NCBI GenBank assembly: GCA_001689495.1
Contig: LUJS01000025.1
Span: forward strand, 1-64,000
Reading direction: 5' to 3'
DNA: 64,000 nucleotides
DNA from: Bacteroidales bacterium M8
GTDB lineage: Bacteria > Bacteroidota > Bacteroidia > Bacteroidales > Muribaculaceae
Positions 25,418-34,202 of this stretch are shown here, piece after piece. The notes beneath the pieces are model-generated. The model saw nothing but the letters and a program-made list of their open reading frames with translations. It searched no databases and was not told the DNA's origin. The first letter of the stretch is position 1. Each line of letters opens with the position of its first letter. The position numbers and the translations under genes are program-made.

Positions 25418-26734
25418 TTATACGTACATGTTGAGGATGGCCTCGTAGAGCTCCTGCTTGCCCGAGGTCAGCTTGGGCTCGGGCTGTGTCTTGGCGTATG
25501 CCACGACATCCTCGAGGGTCAGCTTGCCCTCCTCGAACTCCTTGCCCTTGCCACCGTCGAACGACGAGTAGCGCTCGGTGAGCATGGCCTTGTAGGGAGA
25601 CTCCTCGAGCAGAGCGGCTGCGCTCTCGAGTGCGCGGGCCATGGCGTCCATGCCGGCGATGTGGGCGATGAAGATGTCATCGAGGTCTGTCGAGTTGCGA
25701 CGGGGCTTGGCGTCGAAGTTGGTACCGCCGTTGCCGAGGCCGCCGTTGCGGATGATCTGCATCATGGCCTGTGTCAGCTCGTAGTTGTCGATGGGGAACT
25801 GGTCGGTGTCCCAGCCGTTCTGATAGTCGCCGCGGTTGGCGTCGATGCTGCCGAGCATGTTGTTGTCGACTGCCACGCAGAGCTCGTGCTCGAATGTGTG
25901 GCCGGCCAGAGTGGCGTGGTTCACCTCGATGTTGAGCTTGAAGTCCTTGTCGAGGCCGTGAGCCTTGAGGAAGCCGATTACGGTCTCAGAGTCCACGTCA
26001 TACTGGTGCTTGGAGGGCTCCATGGGCTTGGGCTCGATGAGGAACGTGCCGGTGAAGCCCTTAGAGCGTGCATAGTCGCGGGCGATGGTCAGCATCTGTG
26101 CCAGATGCTCCTTCTCGCGCTTCTGATCGGTGTTGAGCAGGCTCATGTAGCCCTCGCGACCGCCCCAGAACACATAGTTCTGGCCGCCCAGAGCGATGGT
26201 GGCGTCGATGGCGTTCTTGATCTGTACGGCTGCGCGGGCCACGACGTCAAAGTCGGGGTTCGTGGCGGCGCCGTTCATGTAGCGGCCGTTGCCGAATACG
26301 TTGGCGGTGCCCCAGAGGTTCTTGATGCCGGTCTCGGCCATCTTCTCCTTCAGGTATGCCACGATCTCCTTCATGCGGGCCTCATAGCCCTCGATGTCGG
26401 TGAGGTCGCCGATCAGGTCGGTGTCGTGGAAGCAGAAATACTCCACGCCCAGCTTCTGCATGATCTCGAAGCCGGCATCGGCCTTCTGCTTGGCGATGGC
26501 CATGGCGTCGTCGCCCTCGTTCCAAGGGAACTTCTTGGTGGTGGTGCCGAACTGGTCGCCGCCCTCGGCGCAGAGTGTGTGCCACCATGCCATGGCAAAC
26601 TTGAGCCACTCCTTCATGGGCTTGCCGAGGATCACTTTCTCGGCGTCATAGTAACGGTAAGCGAGGGGGTTCTTTGAGTCCTTGCCCTCGAACTTGATTT
26701 TCCCGATCTCGGGGAAATATTCTTTCACTGCCAT
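25418..26734 (-). CDS. xylA: Xylose isomerase
   Basis: 438 residues, cytoplasmic, converts D-xylose to D-xylulose. Signatures are FCFHDTDL (catalytic His region), VFWGGREGY, LIEPKPMEPSKHQYD and NIEVNHATLAGHTFEHEL, which carries metal ligands. Length is normal for the class II enzymes of Bacteroidetes. The start MAVKEYFPEI at 26734 is the family norm; the longer frame upstream extends into the xylB intergenic and is rejected. It lies 52 bases after xylB. Confidence 0.96.
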   Translation of the reverse strand: MAVKEYFPEIGKIKFEGKDSKNPLAYRYYDAEKVILGKPMKEWLKFAMAWWHTLCAEGGDQFGTTTKKFPWNEGDDAMAIAKQKADAGFEIMQKLGVEYFCFHDTDLIGDLTDIEGYEARMKEIVAYLKEKMAETGIKNLWGTANVFGNGRYMNGAATNPDFDVVARAAVQIKNAIDATIALGGQNYVFWGGREGYMSLLNTDQKREKEHLAQMLTIARDYARSKGFTGTFLIEPKPMEPSKHQYDVDSETVIGFLKAHGLDKDFKLNIEVNHATLAGHTFEHELCVAVDNNMLGSIDANRGDYQNGWDTDQFPIDNYELTQAMMQIIRNGGLGNGGTNFDAKPRRNSTDLDDIFIAHIAGMDAMARALESAAALLEESPYKAMLTERYSSFDGGKGKEFEEGKLTLEDVVAYAKTQPEPKLTSGKQELYEAILNMYV

Positions 26735-26786
26735 TGGTAAAAAGATTTTATGTGGTTGGTTATTTTGTGGATTGTCTTTTGTCTTG

Positions 26787-28277
26787 TTATTTGCCCAGCA
26801 CGGCCTCGAGGCGCTCCTTCCAGAGAGCGTATGCCTCGCGATATGCGGGACGGTCGGCCTCGACGGGCTCGATGACCTCGATCTTCTCGAGCGACTCGAA
26901 TGCCTCGTTGTTGTCTGCATAGATGCCCGCGCCGATGCCCGCGCCCTTGGCCGCGCCGACCGAGCCGTCGGTGTCATAGAGCTCGATGGTGGCGCCGCTG
27001 ACTCCGGCCAGCGTGTTGCGGAACAGGGGCGAGAGGAACATGTTGGCGTGTCCGGCGTGGATCTTGCTCAGCTTCATACCCATCTGCTCCATCACCTCCA
27101 TGCCATACATGAACGAGAAGACGATGCCCTCCTGCTCGGCGCGCAGCAGGTGCGCCTTGCCGTGGGTCAGGAAGTTGATGCCGTGTATCGAGGCGCCGGT
27201 CTCGCGGTTGCAGAGCACGCGCTCGGCTCCGTTGCCGAATGGTATCACCGACACGCCGGCCGACCCGATGGGGGCCGTGGCGGCAAGTTCGTTCATGCCG
27301 GGATAAGAGATGCCCTCGGGGGCTATCACCTTCTTGGACCACGAGTTGAGGATGCCGGTGCCGTTGATGCACAGCAGCACGCCCAGACGGGTCTGCGCGT
27401 CGGTGTGGTTGACGTGGGCAAAAGTGTTGACGCGGCTCTTGGGGTCATAGTTGACCTCGCCGAGCACGCCATAGACCACGCCCGATGTTCCGGCGGTCGA
27501 TGCGACCTCGCCGGGATTGAATACGTTGAGCGACAGGGCGTTGTTGGGCTGGTCGCCTGCACGGTAGCACACGGGGATGCCGGGAGCCAGACCCAGCTCG
27601 GCGGCAGCCTCGGGGGTCATCTCGCCCTGATTGCAGAACGTGGGCACGACCTCGGGAAGGATGTCGGCGTCATAGCCGAAATAGTCGAGCAGGAACTTGG
27701 CGGGGGTGTTGGCCTTGAAGTCCCAGAGCATCATCTCAGACAGGCCCGATGCGGTGGTGCACACGCGGCCGGTCATGCGCATGGCGGCATAGTCGCCGGG
27801 CAGCATTATCTTGTATATCTTCTCGAATGTCTCGGGCTCGTTCTCCTTGACCCACGCGAGCTTGGTGGCGGTGAAGTTGCCGGGCGAGTTGAGCAGGGTG
27901 CTCAGACAGGCCTCCGTGCCCAGCTCGGCGAAAGCCTTCTCGCCATAGGGCACGCCGCGCGAGTCGCACCAGATGATGGCGGGGCGCAGGGGCTCGAGAT
28001 TCTTGTCTACCATCACCAGACCATGCATCTGATAAGAGATACCGATGGCGGCAATCTGTTTGGGGTCGATGCCCGACGAGGCCATTACGGATGCGGTGGC
28101 CTGCTTGAGGCAGTCCCACCACTGTTGGGGACGCTGCTCGGCCCATCCCGGACGCAGGGCGATGATCTCGGCCTCAGTGCGGGGATAGAAATCAGACGCT
28201 ACGGTCTTGCCGGTCTGCACTTCGACCAGACTGGCCTTGACAGAAGAACTGCCTATGTCATATCCTAAGAGATACAT
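26787..28277 (-). CDS. xylB: Xylulokinase (FGGY family)
   Basis: 496 residues. The N-terminal phosphate-binding loop is YLLGYDIGSSSVKASLVEV. ISYQMHGLVMVD and WCDSRG are the substrate-side motifs, and the second domain carries GTSGVVYG and the ATP-binding glycine-rich segment near GAAKGAGIGAG. It phosphorylates D-xylulose to xylulose 5-phosphate, feeding the pentose phosphate pathway. It is the second gene of xylR-xylB-xylA-xylE; the 73-base gap to xylR holds short tandem repeats. Confidence 0.95.
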   Translation of the reverse strand: MYLLGYDIGSSSVKASLVEVQTGKTVASDFYPRTEAEIIALRPGWAEQRPQQWWDCLKQATASVMASSGIDPKQIAAIGISYQMHGLVMVDKNLEPLRPAIIWCDSRGVPYGEKAFAELGTEACLSTLLNSPGNFTATKLAWVKENEPETFEKIYKIMLPGDYAAMRMTGRVCTTASGLSEMMLWDFKANTPAKFLLDYFGYDADILPEVVPTFCNQGEMTPEAAAELGLAPGIPVCYRAGDQPNNALSLNVFNPGEVASTAGTSGVVYGVLGEVNYDPKSRVNTFAHVNHTDAQTRLGVLLCINGTGILNSWSKKVIAPEGISYPGMNELAATAPIGSAGVSVIPFGNGAERVLCNRETGASIHGINFLTHGKAHLLRAEQEGIVFSFMYGMEVMEQMGMKLSKIHAGHANMFLSPLFRNTLAGVSGATIELYDTDGSVGAAKGAGIGAGIYADNNEAFESLEKIEVIEPVEADRPAYREAYALWKERLEAVLGK

Positions 28278-28353
28278 GTGTGAATTGTGAATTGAGAGTT
28301 GGGGATTGTGGATTATCTTATAGTTGGTCTAGTTTTTCTAGTTCAACTAGTTA
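28278..28353. repeat. Short tandem repeats between xylB and xylR
   Basis: Bases 28278-28312 hold degenerate GTGAATT/TTGGGGATT units like the AATTGGG family. Bases 28318-28353 hold TAGTTGGTCTAG / CTAGTTCAACTAG units that can pair with each other, the same family as 41349-41416. The element fills the xylB-xylR spacer. Confidence 0.75.
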
Positions 28354-29061
28354 TCTTGAGGTATTGTAGATTTTTCTGTCAAACTTGAAGTATCTTGCGG
28401 CGCGGTGTGCCACACCCTTCTGGTGCTCGTCCAGAGGCACGACGTATGGCATCTGGGCTATCTTCTTGTGGAAGTTGCGCACGTCGAGTGGCTTGTCGTA
28501 GATTATCTCGGTGAGCAGGCGCAACTGCGAGGCGGTAAACTTCTTGGGCAGCAGGTCAAAGAGCAACGCGCGGTTGTTGTCGGCCTCGCGGCGCACGGCC
28601 TTTAGGGCCTCGGCTATGATGAGGTTGTGGTCGAACGCCAGCTGGCCCACTGCATTGACGGGCACCCATGCGGCTGCATCGCGGTCCATGCCGCGCTGCA
28701 GCGAGGCATCGAGCTTGACGATGGCGAAATAGGCTATGGTGACGATGCTCTCGACATGAGCCTGCTGCGCGCGCTCCAGCCAGATGACGTCACGGGGGTT
28801 GCTCGTACGATCCTTAGAACCGAAGGCCTTGAACTGCGTCAGCCTCACATCCTTCACGCCTGTCAGTTCGGTTAGCACTCGGGCCGCGGCCTGATCGAGG
28901 TCTTCATCCTTATATATAAGCGAGCCCGGCAGTTTCATGTCGTTGAAGTCGCCGGCGTGGTCCGTGCCGCTGCGCTTGACAAGCAGCACCCGCAGATTGG
29001 AGCCGTCAAATCCTATCACGACACAGTCGACGGAAATATGGTTGTTGGCTAATGGAGTCAT
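28351..29061 (-). CDS. xylR: Nudix-fold transcriptional regulator of xylose use (NrtR-like)
   Basis: 236 residues. An N-terminal Nudix-fold domain (about 10-140) is followed by a winged-helix domain (about 155-236; LFDLLPKKFTASQLRLLTEI). The Nudix box is broken: where active enzymes have R-E and E-E, here the helix reads RVLTELTGV, so hydrolysis is unlikely. This architecture is that of NrtR-type repressors, and in Bacteroides relatives control arabinose and xylose operons. Being the first gene of the xyl operon, it probably senses a pentose-derived ligand and controls its own transcript. The xylR name is inferred from context. Confidence 0.82.
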   Translation of the reverse strand: MTPLANNHISVDCVVIGFDGSNLRVLLVKRSGTDHAGDFNDMKLPGSLIYKDEDLDQAAARVLTELTGVKDVRLTQFKAFGSKDRTSNPRDVIWLERAQQAHVESIVTIAYFAIVKLDASLQRGMDRDAAAWVPVNAVGQLAFDHNLIIAEALKAVRREADNNRALLFDLLPKKFTASQLRLLTEIIYDKPLDVRNFHKKIAQMPYVVPLDEHQKGVAHRAARYFKFDRKIYNTSR

Positions 29062-29138
29062 GGGTCAATTATCAGTTTTAAGGCTTGGTAGATGAGGGGC
29101 ATCTGTCGTGACGCCGCCGCCATCAGATTTTCATACCG

Positions 29139-29170
29139 CAAATTTAGAATCTTTTTTTTAATCCACCAAA
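29139..29170 (-). promoter_or_regulatory. Promoter of the xyl operon
   Basis: On the minus strand, TTTG (29170-29167) and TAAATTTG (29146-29139) are 20 bases apart, an exact consensus. Transcription would start near 29132, about 70 bases before xylR. An NrtR-type operator would be expected here, but I cannot point to a clear palindrome. Confidence 0.75.
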
Positions 29171-29432
29171 TAAAAATGGCAATATAAATCACTAAAAATA
29201 AAAAAATTAGTTTTCATACCTAAAACAATATCCTGCAAGCCCCGAAAAGACCCCTACAATGGTCTGAAAAACAAAAACATCATTGCCGACGGGATTTTTT
29301 TCTCAACCTTTCGACGCTGCGGTTGTTAGATTGATAAAAGGGACGGCAGAGGACCGCCCGGGAGACATTCAATCATCAGACCCACGTCTTCAACCAAACA
29401 AACAACGTAAAAACAAATCCAACCCATCTGTT
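29171..29432 (+). other. Leader/promoter region of the OmpA-family gene, no element recognised
   Basis: An AT-rich block (29150-29230) is followed by a mixed region up to the ATG at 29433. TAGTTTTC around 29208 is one base off the -7 consensus but lacks a -33 partner. No gene or strong hairpin is seen. The OmpA gene is probably transcribed from this stretch with a leader of over 150 bases. Confidence 0.4.
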
Positions 29433-30551
29433 ATGAAACGATTCTTACTTGCCACAGCCACATTGGCAACAGGCTGTATGTTCGGGATCAGCGCCCAGAA
29501 CATGATCGAACGTCCGACATTCGGAGACAACTGGAGCATTGGCCTTGACGCAGGCGTCACCACACCTCTCAAGGGTCACTCCTTCTTCCAGAACATGCGA
29601 GGCCAGTATGGCCTGCACATCGAGAAGCAGCTCACTCCCCTCTTTGGCTTAGGCGTCGAGGGCGCGTGGGGAGTCAACACCACCGCAAGCCGCACCGCGT
29701 TCGACACCCAGTATGTCGGTGTCTACGGCACCATCGACATGATGACCCTCTTCGGTGGCTTCACCTGCGAGAATCCCCGTCCCTTCACCATCGACGCAGT
29801 CGTCGGCACGGGCTGGCTGCACGAGTTCTATACCGGACACCACGACACCAACGACATCGGCGCCAAGTTCGGACTGAACTTCAACTTCAACGTGTGCCCC
29901 AACTTCAGCATCGCCCTCAAGCCTTCTGTAGTATATAATGTGACCGACAACCGTCCGCACACCGCACAGCTCAACGCCAACCGAGCCACATTCAACATGA
30001 TGGTAGGCCTCAACTATAACTTCGGCCCCGGCTACAAGTGCGTCACCTGTCCTCCCGACATGTCGGCCGAGGTTGCAGCCCTCAACGATCAGGTCAACGC
30101 CCTGCGTGCCGATCTTGACGGCTCTGCAGCAGCCCTCGCAGCAACTACCGCCGAGAACGCAGCCCTCGCAGCCCAGCTCGCCGAGTGCCAGAACCGTCCC
30201 GCCAAGGTCGTTGCCGACACCACGCTCAACTCTGTCCGCTATGTCTTCTTCAAGATCGGATCGAGCGTCATCACTCCCGACCAGCAGCCCAACGTAGAGA
30301 TGGTTGCCTCTTATCTCAAGAATCATCCCGAGAGCTATGTAGTCATCAAGGGCTATGCATCGCAGGATGGTCCCATCGAGGTCAACGAGCGTCTCGCCAA
30401 GGCTCGTGCCGAGTCTGTCAAGAAAGCCCTCATCAAGCGCTACAAGGTTAATCCCGACCGCATTCAGGCCGAGGGTCAGGGCATTGGCCACATGTTCTCA
30501 GAGGAGTCTTGGAACCGTGTTTCAATCTGTACTCTCGAGACCAACAAGTAA
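29433..30551 (+). CDS. OmpA-family outer-membrane protein
   Basis: 372 residues. A signal peptide (about 1-23) precedes an eight-strand-type beta-barrel domain (about 25-205), a coiled-coil linker (AALNDQVNALRADLDGSAAA) and a C-terminal OmpA/MotB peptidoglycan-binding domain (about 260-372; YVVIKGYASQDGPIEVNERL then RAESVKKALI). This is the Bacteroidales abundant OmpA type that tethers the outer membrane to the wall. The ATG at 29433 gives a normal signal peptide; the upstream in-frame extension has none and is rejected. Codon bias is strong, suggesting high expression. Confidence 0.93.
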   Translation: MKRFLLATATLATGCMFGISAQNMIERPTFGDNWSIGLDAGVTTPLKGHSFFQNMRGQYGLHIEKQLTPLFGLGVEGAWGVNTTASRTAFDTQYVGVYGTIDMMTLFGGFTCENPRPFTIDAVVGTGWLHEFYTGHHDTNDIGAKFGLNFNFNVCPNFSIALKPSVVYNVTDNRPHTAQLNANRATFNMMVGLNYNFGPGYKCVTCPPDMSAEVAALNDQVNALRADLDGSAAALAATTAENAALAAQLAECQNRPAKVVADTTLNSVRYVFFKIGSSVITPDQQPNVEMVASYLKNHPESYVVIKGYASQDGPIEVNERLAKARAESVKKALIKRYKVNPDRIQAEGQGIGHMFSEESWNRVSICTLETNK

Positions 30552-30587
30552 CATCGACTAACCCCCGTTCATAAATAATTAATGCAG

Positions 30588-30620
30588 ATCCCCGCCCGAA
30601 GCCGGTCTTCGGGCGGGGAT
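30588..30620 (+). terminator. Intrinsic terminator after the OmpA-family gene
   Basis: A perfect 14-bp stem (ATCCCCGCCCGAAG at 30588-30601 with 30607-30620) and a five-base loop, followed by TTTTG. It lies between convergent genes. Confidence 0.9.
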
Positions 30621-30628
30621 TTTGTATG

Positions 30629-32116
30629 TCATCTTCGGGGCAGCAGGCTGCGCAGGCTCACCCGCTCTATCCTCAGCGCTCCCCAACCGTAAAGCAACAG
30701 CAGCGGGGTGCGCAATGCCATGTTGAGCCACGAGTGGCCGGGCACGGTCATCAGCACCGACACGCCCCACAGCGCGAGGGCGCCGAAAAAGTAGAGGCAG
30801 AGCCTCGGCACGTCATAGCCGATGGGATAATGCACCTTGCCGGCCCACCAGCTGGCCAGCATCATCGACCCGTAGCACCCCAGCGCGGCCCACGCACATC
30901 CCATATAGCCCATGTGCGGCACCAGCAGCACGTTCAGGCCCAGCGTCACGGCCAGTCCGCCCAGCGACAGCCACATGCCCCACACGGTGCGGTCGGTGAG
31001 CTTGTACCACAGCGAGAGGTTGAAGAACACGCCGAAAAACACCTCGGCCACCATTATTATAGGCACCACCTTGAGTCCGCTGAAATATTCGGGGTTGATG
31101 AAATAGCGCAAGACGTCCAGATAGAACATCACGCCGAGGAATATGGCCATGGCGAATATGACGAACCACTTCATGGCGTCGCGATAGCTCTGCAGCTTGT
31201 CGGCCCCCTGCTCTTTGGCGCGGGCAAAGATGAATGGCTCGTAGGCAAACCTGAACGCCTGTATGAACATCACCATCACTATGGCTATCTTGTAGTTGGC
31301 GTTATAGATGCCCAGCTCGGCCATGGCGGTGGCCTTGTCGGCATAGAGATAGGGGAAGAGCAGCGTGTTGACAGTCTGGTTGAGTATGCCGGCCACGCCG
31401 AGCACCAGCAGCGGCGCCGAATAGGCTATCATCTCGCGCCACAGCGGGGCGCAGAACCGCCACCTGAATCCCCTGAGCTCGGGCAGCAGCAGCGGCAGGT
31501 TGACCGCCGAGGTTATGAGGTTGGCAAGGAATATGTATCCGATGCCGAAGTCGGGGTCATAGAACCACGCGATGGTGCCGGGGGCGTGTGTCCACAGCCA
31601 CGGGCAGAGCAGCAGGAAGAACAGGTTGAGACCGATGTTCAGACCGATGTTGACCAGCTTGAGCGTGGCGAACCGGATGGGCCGCTTGGCGTATCTGAGA
31701 TAGCTGAACGGCAGGGCCGTGAAGGCGTCGAGGGCCACGGCCACTATCATCATGGCCGCAAACGACGGGTGCGCGGCACAGTGCAGCGCCTCGGACACCG
31801 GGCCGATGAAGGCCAGCGCCACGGCAATGAACGCCGTCGAGCTCACCGCCAGCGACATGAGCGCCGTCGAGTAGACCTGCATCGGGTCCTTGTAGCGCTC
31901 GTGGTTGGCAAAGCGGAAAAATCCGGTCTCCATGCCGTATGTCAGCACGATCATGGCAATGGCCACGGCAGCATATATATAGGTGACGACGCCATACTCG
32001 CTCTGCGCGAACGTAAACGTATAGAGCGGCACGAGGCACCAGTTGAGAAAGCGTCCTATGATGGAGCTGAGTCCATAGACAGCGGTATCTTTGGCAAGAC
32101 TCTTGATTCCGGCCAT
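30629..32116 (-). CDS. Oligosaccharide flippase (Wzx/PST family)
   Basis: 495 residues with about 14 membrane helices, starting SLAKDTAVYGLSSIIGRFLN, the typical first helix of polysaccharide-biosynthesis flippases. It should move undecaprenyl-linked oligosaccharides across the inner membrane. No flippase exists in the capsule locus at 4.7-18.6 kb, so this could serve it, but a flippase next to ruvB is a common arrangement in Bacteroidota and may serve a core glycan instead. The ruvB gene lies upstream on the same strand with a 103-base repeat-filled gap. Confidence 0.9.
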   Translation of the reverse strand: MAGIKSLAKDTAVYGLSSIIGRFLNWCLVPLYTFTFAQSEYGVVTYIYAAVAIAMIVLTYGMETGFFRFANHERYKDPMQVYSTALMSLAVSSTAFIAVALAFIGPVSEALHCAAHPSFAAMMIVAVALDAFTALPFSYLRYAKRPIRFATLKLVNIGLNIGLNLFFLLLCPWLWTHAPGTIAWFYDPDFGIGYIFLANLITSAVNLPLLLPELRGFRWRFCAPLWREMIAYSAPLLVLGVAGILNQTVNTLLFPYLYADKATAMAELGIYNANYKIAIVMVMFIQAFRFAYEPFIFARAKEQGADKLQSYRDAMKWFVIFAMAIFLGVMFYLDVLRYFINPEYFSGLKVVPIIMVAEVFFGVFFNLSLWYKLTDRTVWGMWLSLGGLAVTLGLNVLLVPHMGYMGCAWAALGCYGSMMLASWWAGKVHYPIGYDVPRLCLYFFGALALWGVSVLMTVPGHSWLNMALRTPLLLLYGWGALRIERVSLRSLLPRR

Positions 32117-32130
32117 GGGAGGGGGGGTGG

Positions 32131-32217
32131 GTTATAAGGTTAGGGGGTTATGGGGTTATAAGGTTAGGGGTTATGAGGTTATTAGACCTATCCGTCCTAT
32201 CAGTCCTATCAGCCTAT
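32131..32217. repeat. GGTTATAAGGTTAGGGG tandem repeat between ruvB and the flippase
   Basis: About five degenerate copies of a GGTTATAAGG/GGTTAGGG unit run from 32131 to 32182, followed by CCTATCCGT/CCTATCAGT units up to 32215. The first part is the reverse complement of the family at 53751-53825; the second resembles the CCTATAAGAC units at 47388 and 55128. Confidence 0.8.
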
Positions 32218-32219
32218 TC

Positions 32220-33242
32220 TCAATCAAACAGCCCGCCCTGACTTGTGGCGGGGTTTATCCTGAGGTGGCTGTAGGCCAGCGGGGTCACCTCGCGGCCGCG
32301 GGGAGTGCGGCGCAGGAAACCCTCCATTATCAAGAACGGCTCGTAGACCTCCTCGATGGTGTCCTGCTCCTCGCCGATGGCCGTGGCTATGGTCGACAGG
32401 CCCACCGGACCGCCGCCAAACTTGTTTATCATCGTCAGCAGCAGCTTGTGGTCCATCTCGTCGAGGCCATAGCGGTCTATGTTGAGGGCCTCGAGGGCAA
32501 AGCGGGCAATGCCCGGCTCGATGTCGCCCGTGCCCTTGACCTGCGCGAAGTCGCGCACGCGCCTCAGCAGGGCGTTGGCTATACGGGGCGTGCCGCGCGA
32601 GCGCAGGGCTATCTCGTGGGCGGCCTCGGGTGTTATGCGCACGCCCAGCAATGCCGCCGAGCGGGCTATGATGCGCTCGAGCACGTCGTGCTGATAGTAT
32701 TCGAGATGACAGTTTATGCCGAATCGGGCCCTCATGGGGGCCGTGAGCATGCCAGACCGCGTGGTGGCGCCCACCAGCGTGAACGGCGACAGCGACAGCT
32801 GCACCGAGCGTGCCCCGGGGCCCTTGTCTATCATTATGTCGATGCGAAAGTCCTCCATGGCCGAATAGAGATACTCCTCGACCACGCGGCTCAGGCGGTG
32901 TATCTCGTCGATGAACAGCACGTCGTTCTCCTCGAGCCCCGTCAGGATGCCGGCCAGATCGCCGGGCTTGTCGAGCACCGGGCCCGAGGTGACCTTGAAG
33001 TTGACCCCAAGCTCGTTGGCGATGATGCCCGCCAGCGTGGTCTTGCCGAGGCCCGGAGGGCCGAACAGCAGCAGATGGTCCAGCGGCTCGCCACGCATCT
33101 TGGCGGCTTGGACAAACACCTTGAGATTCTCGACGATCTTCTCCTGTCCGTTGAACGAGTCGAAGTATGACGGACGCAGGGCCCGCTCGAAATCCTTGTC
33201 GCCCGAGGCGCGGTTGTGTATATCAAATTCGTTTTCTTCCAT
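32220..33242 (-). CDS. ruvB: Holliday junction branch-migration helicase RuvB
   Basis: 340 residues. Walker A is GPPGLGKTT (61-69), Walker B FIDEIHR (110-116), with sensor 1 in GATTR and the C-terminal winged-helix domain (GGGPVGLSTIATAIGEEQDT). It forms the hexameric motor of RuvAB that moves Holliday junctions in recombinational repair. The start MEENEFDIHN at 33242 is the normal N-terminus; the upstream extension is rejected. ruvA and ruvC are not in the window. A TATTTTTG box (33268-33261 on the minus strand) lies just upstream. Confidence 0.96.
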   Translation of the reverse strand: MEENEFDIHNRASGDKDFERALRPSYFDSFNGQEKIVENLKVFVQAAKMRGEPLDHLLLFGPPGLGKTTLAGIIANELGVNFKVTSGPVLDKPGDLAGILTGLEENDVLFIDEIHRLSRVVEEYLYSAMEDFRIDIMIDKGPGARSVQLSLSPFTLVGATTRSGMLTAPMRARFGINCHLEYYQHDVLERIIARSAALLGVRITPEAAHEIALRSRGTPRIANALLRRVRDFAQVKGTGDIEPGIARFALEALNIDRYGLDEMDHKLLLTMINKFGGGPVGLSTIATAIGEEQDTIEEVYEPFLIMEGFLRRTPRGREVTPLAYSHLRINPATSQGGLFD

Positions 33243-33260
33243 TTCTGAGCTTTTCAACCA

Positions 33261-33268
33261 CAAAAATA
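33261..33268 (-). promoter_or_regulatory. -7 box for ruvB
   Basis: TATTTTTG on the minus strand, 18 bases before the ruvB start codon. No -33 partner is clear at the right distance, so this is a weak call. Confidence 0.35.
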
Positions 33269-33336
33269 CACAAAAATCCCCAACATCCCAACCCCCGGGC
33301 GCGTTATAACCATAAAACCGCAACCCAAAAAGAAAT

Positions 33337-34143
33337 ATGAAGAAAATCGTTATCATGGGGGCAACCTCGGGCATCGGGCTCAACCTTGCCGAGAGATTCG
33401 CCCAACGAGGCTGGCGTGTCGGCGTGGCCGGACGCAAGGACGAGGTGATGCAGACTCTTGCCGAAAAATATCCCGACAAAATCGTGTGGCGCCACATCGA
33501 CATCACGCGCCCCGAGGCGGGCATGAGCCTGCGCAAGCTGGTGGACAAGCTCGGAGGCATGGACATATACCTGCACGTGGCCGGCGTGGGCTACGAGAAC
33601 GACTCGCTCGACCCCTCGCTCGAGACAGCCACCCTGCGCACCAACGTCACGGGCTTCACCCGCATGGTCGACGAGGCATTCCGCTATTTCCGCGACGAGC
33701 GCAAGGGCAAGGGTCAGATTGCCGCCATCACCTCGGTGGCCGGCACAAACGGCGTGGGTCGTCTGGCGTCATACTCGGCCTCAAAGGCTTTCCAGCAGAC
33801 ATATCTCAAGGCGCTCAACCAGCTCTCCAACCTTCAGGGACTCCGCATAAAGTTCACCGACATCCGTCCCGGATGGGTGCGCACGCCCCTGCTGGCACCC
33901 GACAGGCAATACCCGATGGCCATGTCGCTGCAACATGTCGTGCCCCTCATCGACAAGGCCCTGCGCCGCAAGCAGCGAGTGGCCGTGGTCGACTGGCGGT
34001 GGAATCTCATCGTGGGCCTCTGGCGCATGATACCCGACTGGCTCTGGGTGCGCCTCCCCATCAGGGTCGACACCCTCGCCACCCCCGTCCAAGCCCGCTC
34101 AAACCAGCTCAAGGCTCAGGACGGCGAGCTGGCCCAAGGCTGA
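33337..34143 (+). CDS. Short-chain dehydrogenase/reductase
   Basis: 268 residues. The cofactor loop is MGATSGIG (positions 7-14), with the NAG-equivalent HVAGVG, catalytic Ser in AAITSVAG, and YSASK with Tyr and Lys. A basic residue after the second strand (AGRKDE) suggests NADP(H). The C-terminal part (VDWRWNLIVGLWRMIPDWLW) is hydrophobic and could attach to the membrane. The substrate is unknown. It is divergent from ruvB with a 94-base gap and ends at its own terminator. Confidence 0.88.
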   Translation: MKKIVIMGATSGIGLNLAERFAQRGWRVGVAGRKDEVMQTLAEKYPDKIVWRHIDITRPEAGMSLRKLVDKLGGMDIYLHVAGVGYENDSLDPSLETATLRTNVTGFTRMVDEAFRYFRDERKGKGQIAAITSVAGTNGVGRLASYSASKAFQQTYLKALNQLSNLQGLRIKFTDIRPGWVRTPLLAPDRQYPMAMSLQHVVPLIDKALRRKQRVAVVDWRWNLIVGLWRMIPDWLWVRLPIRVDTLATPVQARSNQLKAQDGELAQG

Positions 34144-34164
34144 TTGCCGCATGCACACATACAG

Positions 34165-34194
34165 AGCGCGACGTGCCGGACGGCACGTCGCGCT
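34165..34194 (+). terminator. Intrinsic terminator shared by convergent genes
   Basis: A perfect 13-bp stem (AGCGCGACGTGCC at 34165-34177 with 34182-34194) and a four-base loop, followed by ATTTTTAA. It ends the SDR gene and lies nine bases beyond the stop of the barrel gene on the other strand. Confidence 0.9.
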
Positions 34195-34202
34195 ATTTTT
34201 AA

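Noticed and set aside
26682..28268. Long plus-strand open frame of 528 codons opposite xylB
   Set aside because: It mirrors xylB codons in the opposite frame, has low-complexity composition, no family motifs, and exists because GC-rich codons avoid stops on the reverse strand. The same applies to the frames opposite lepB (48166-49794), xylE (23970-25328), the flippase (30626-32137) and the barrel gene (34323-35864).
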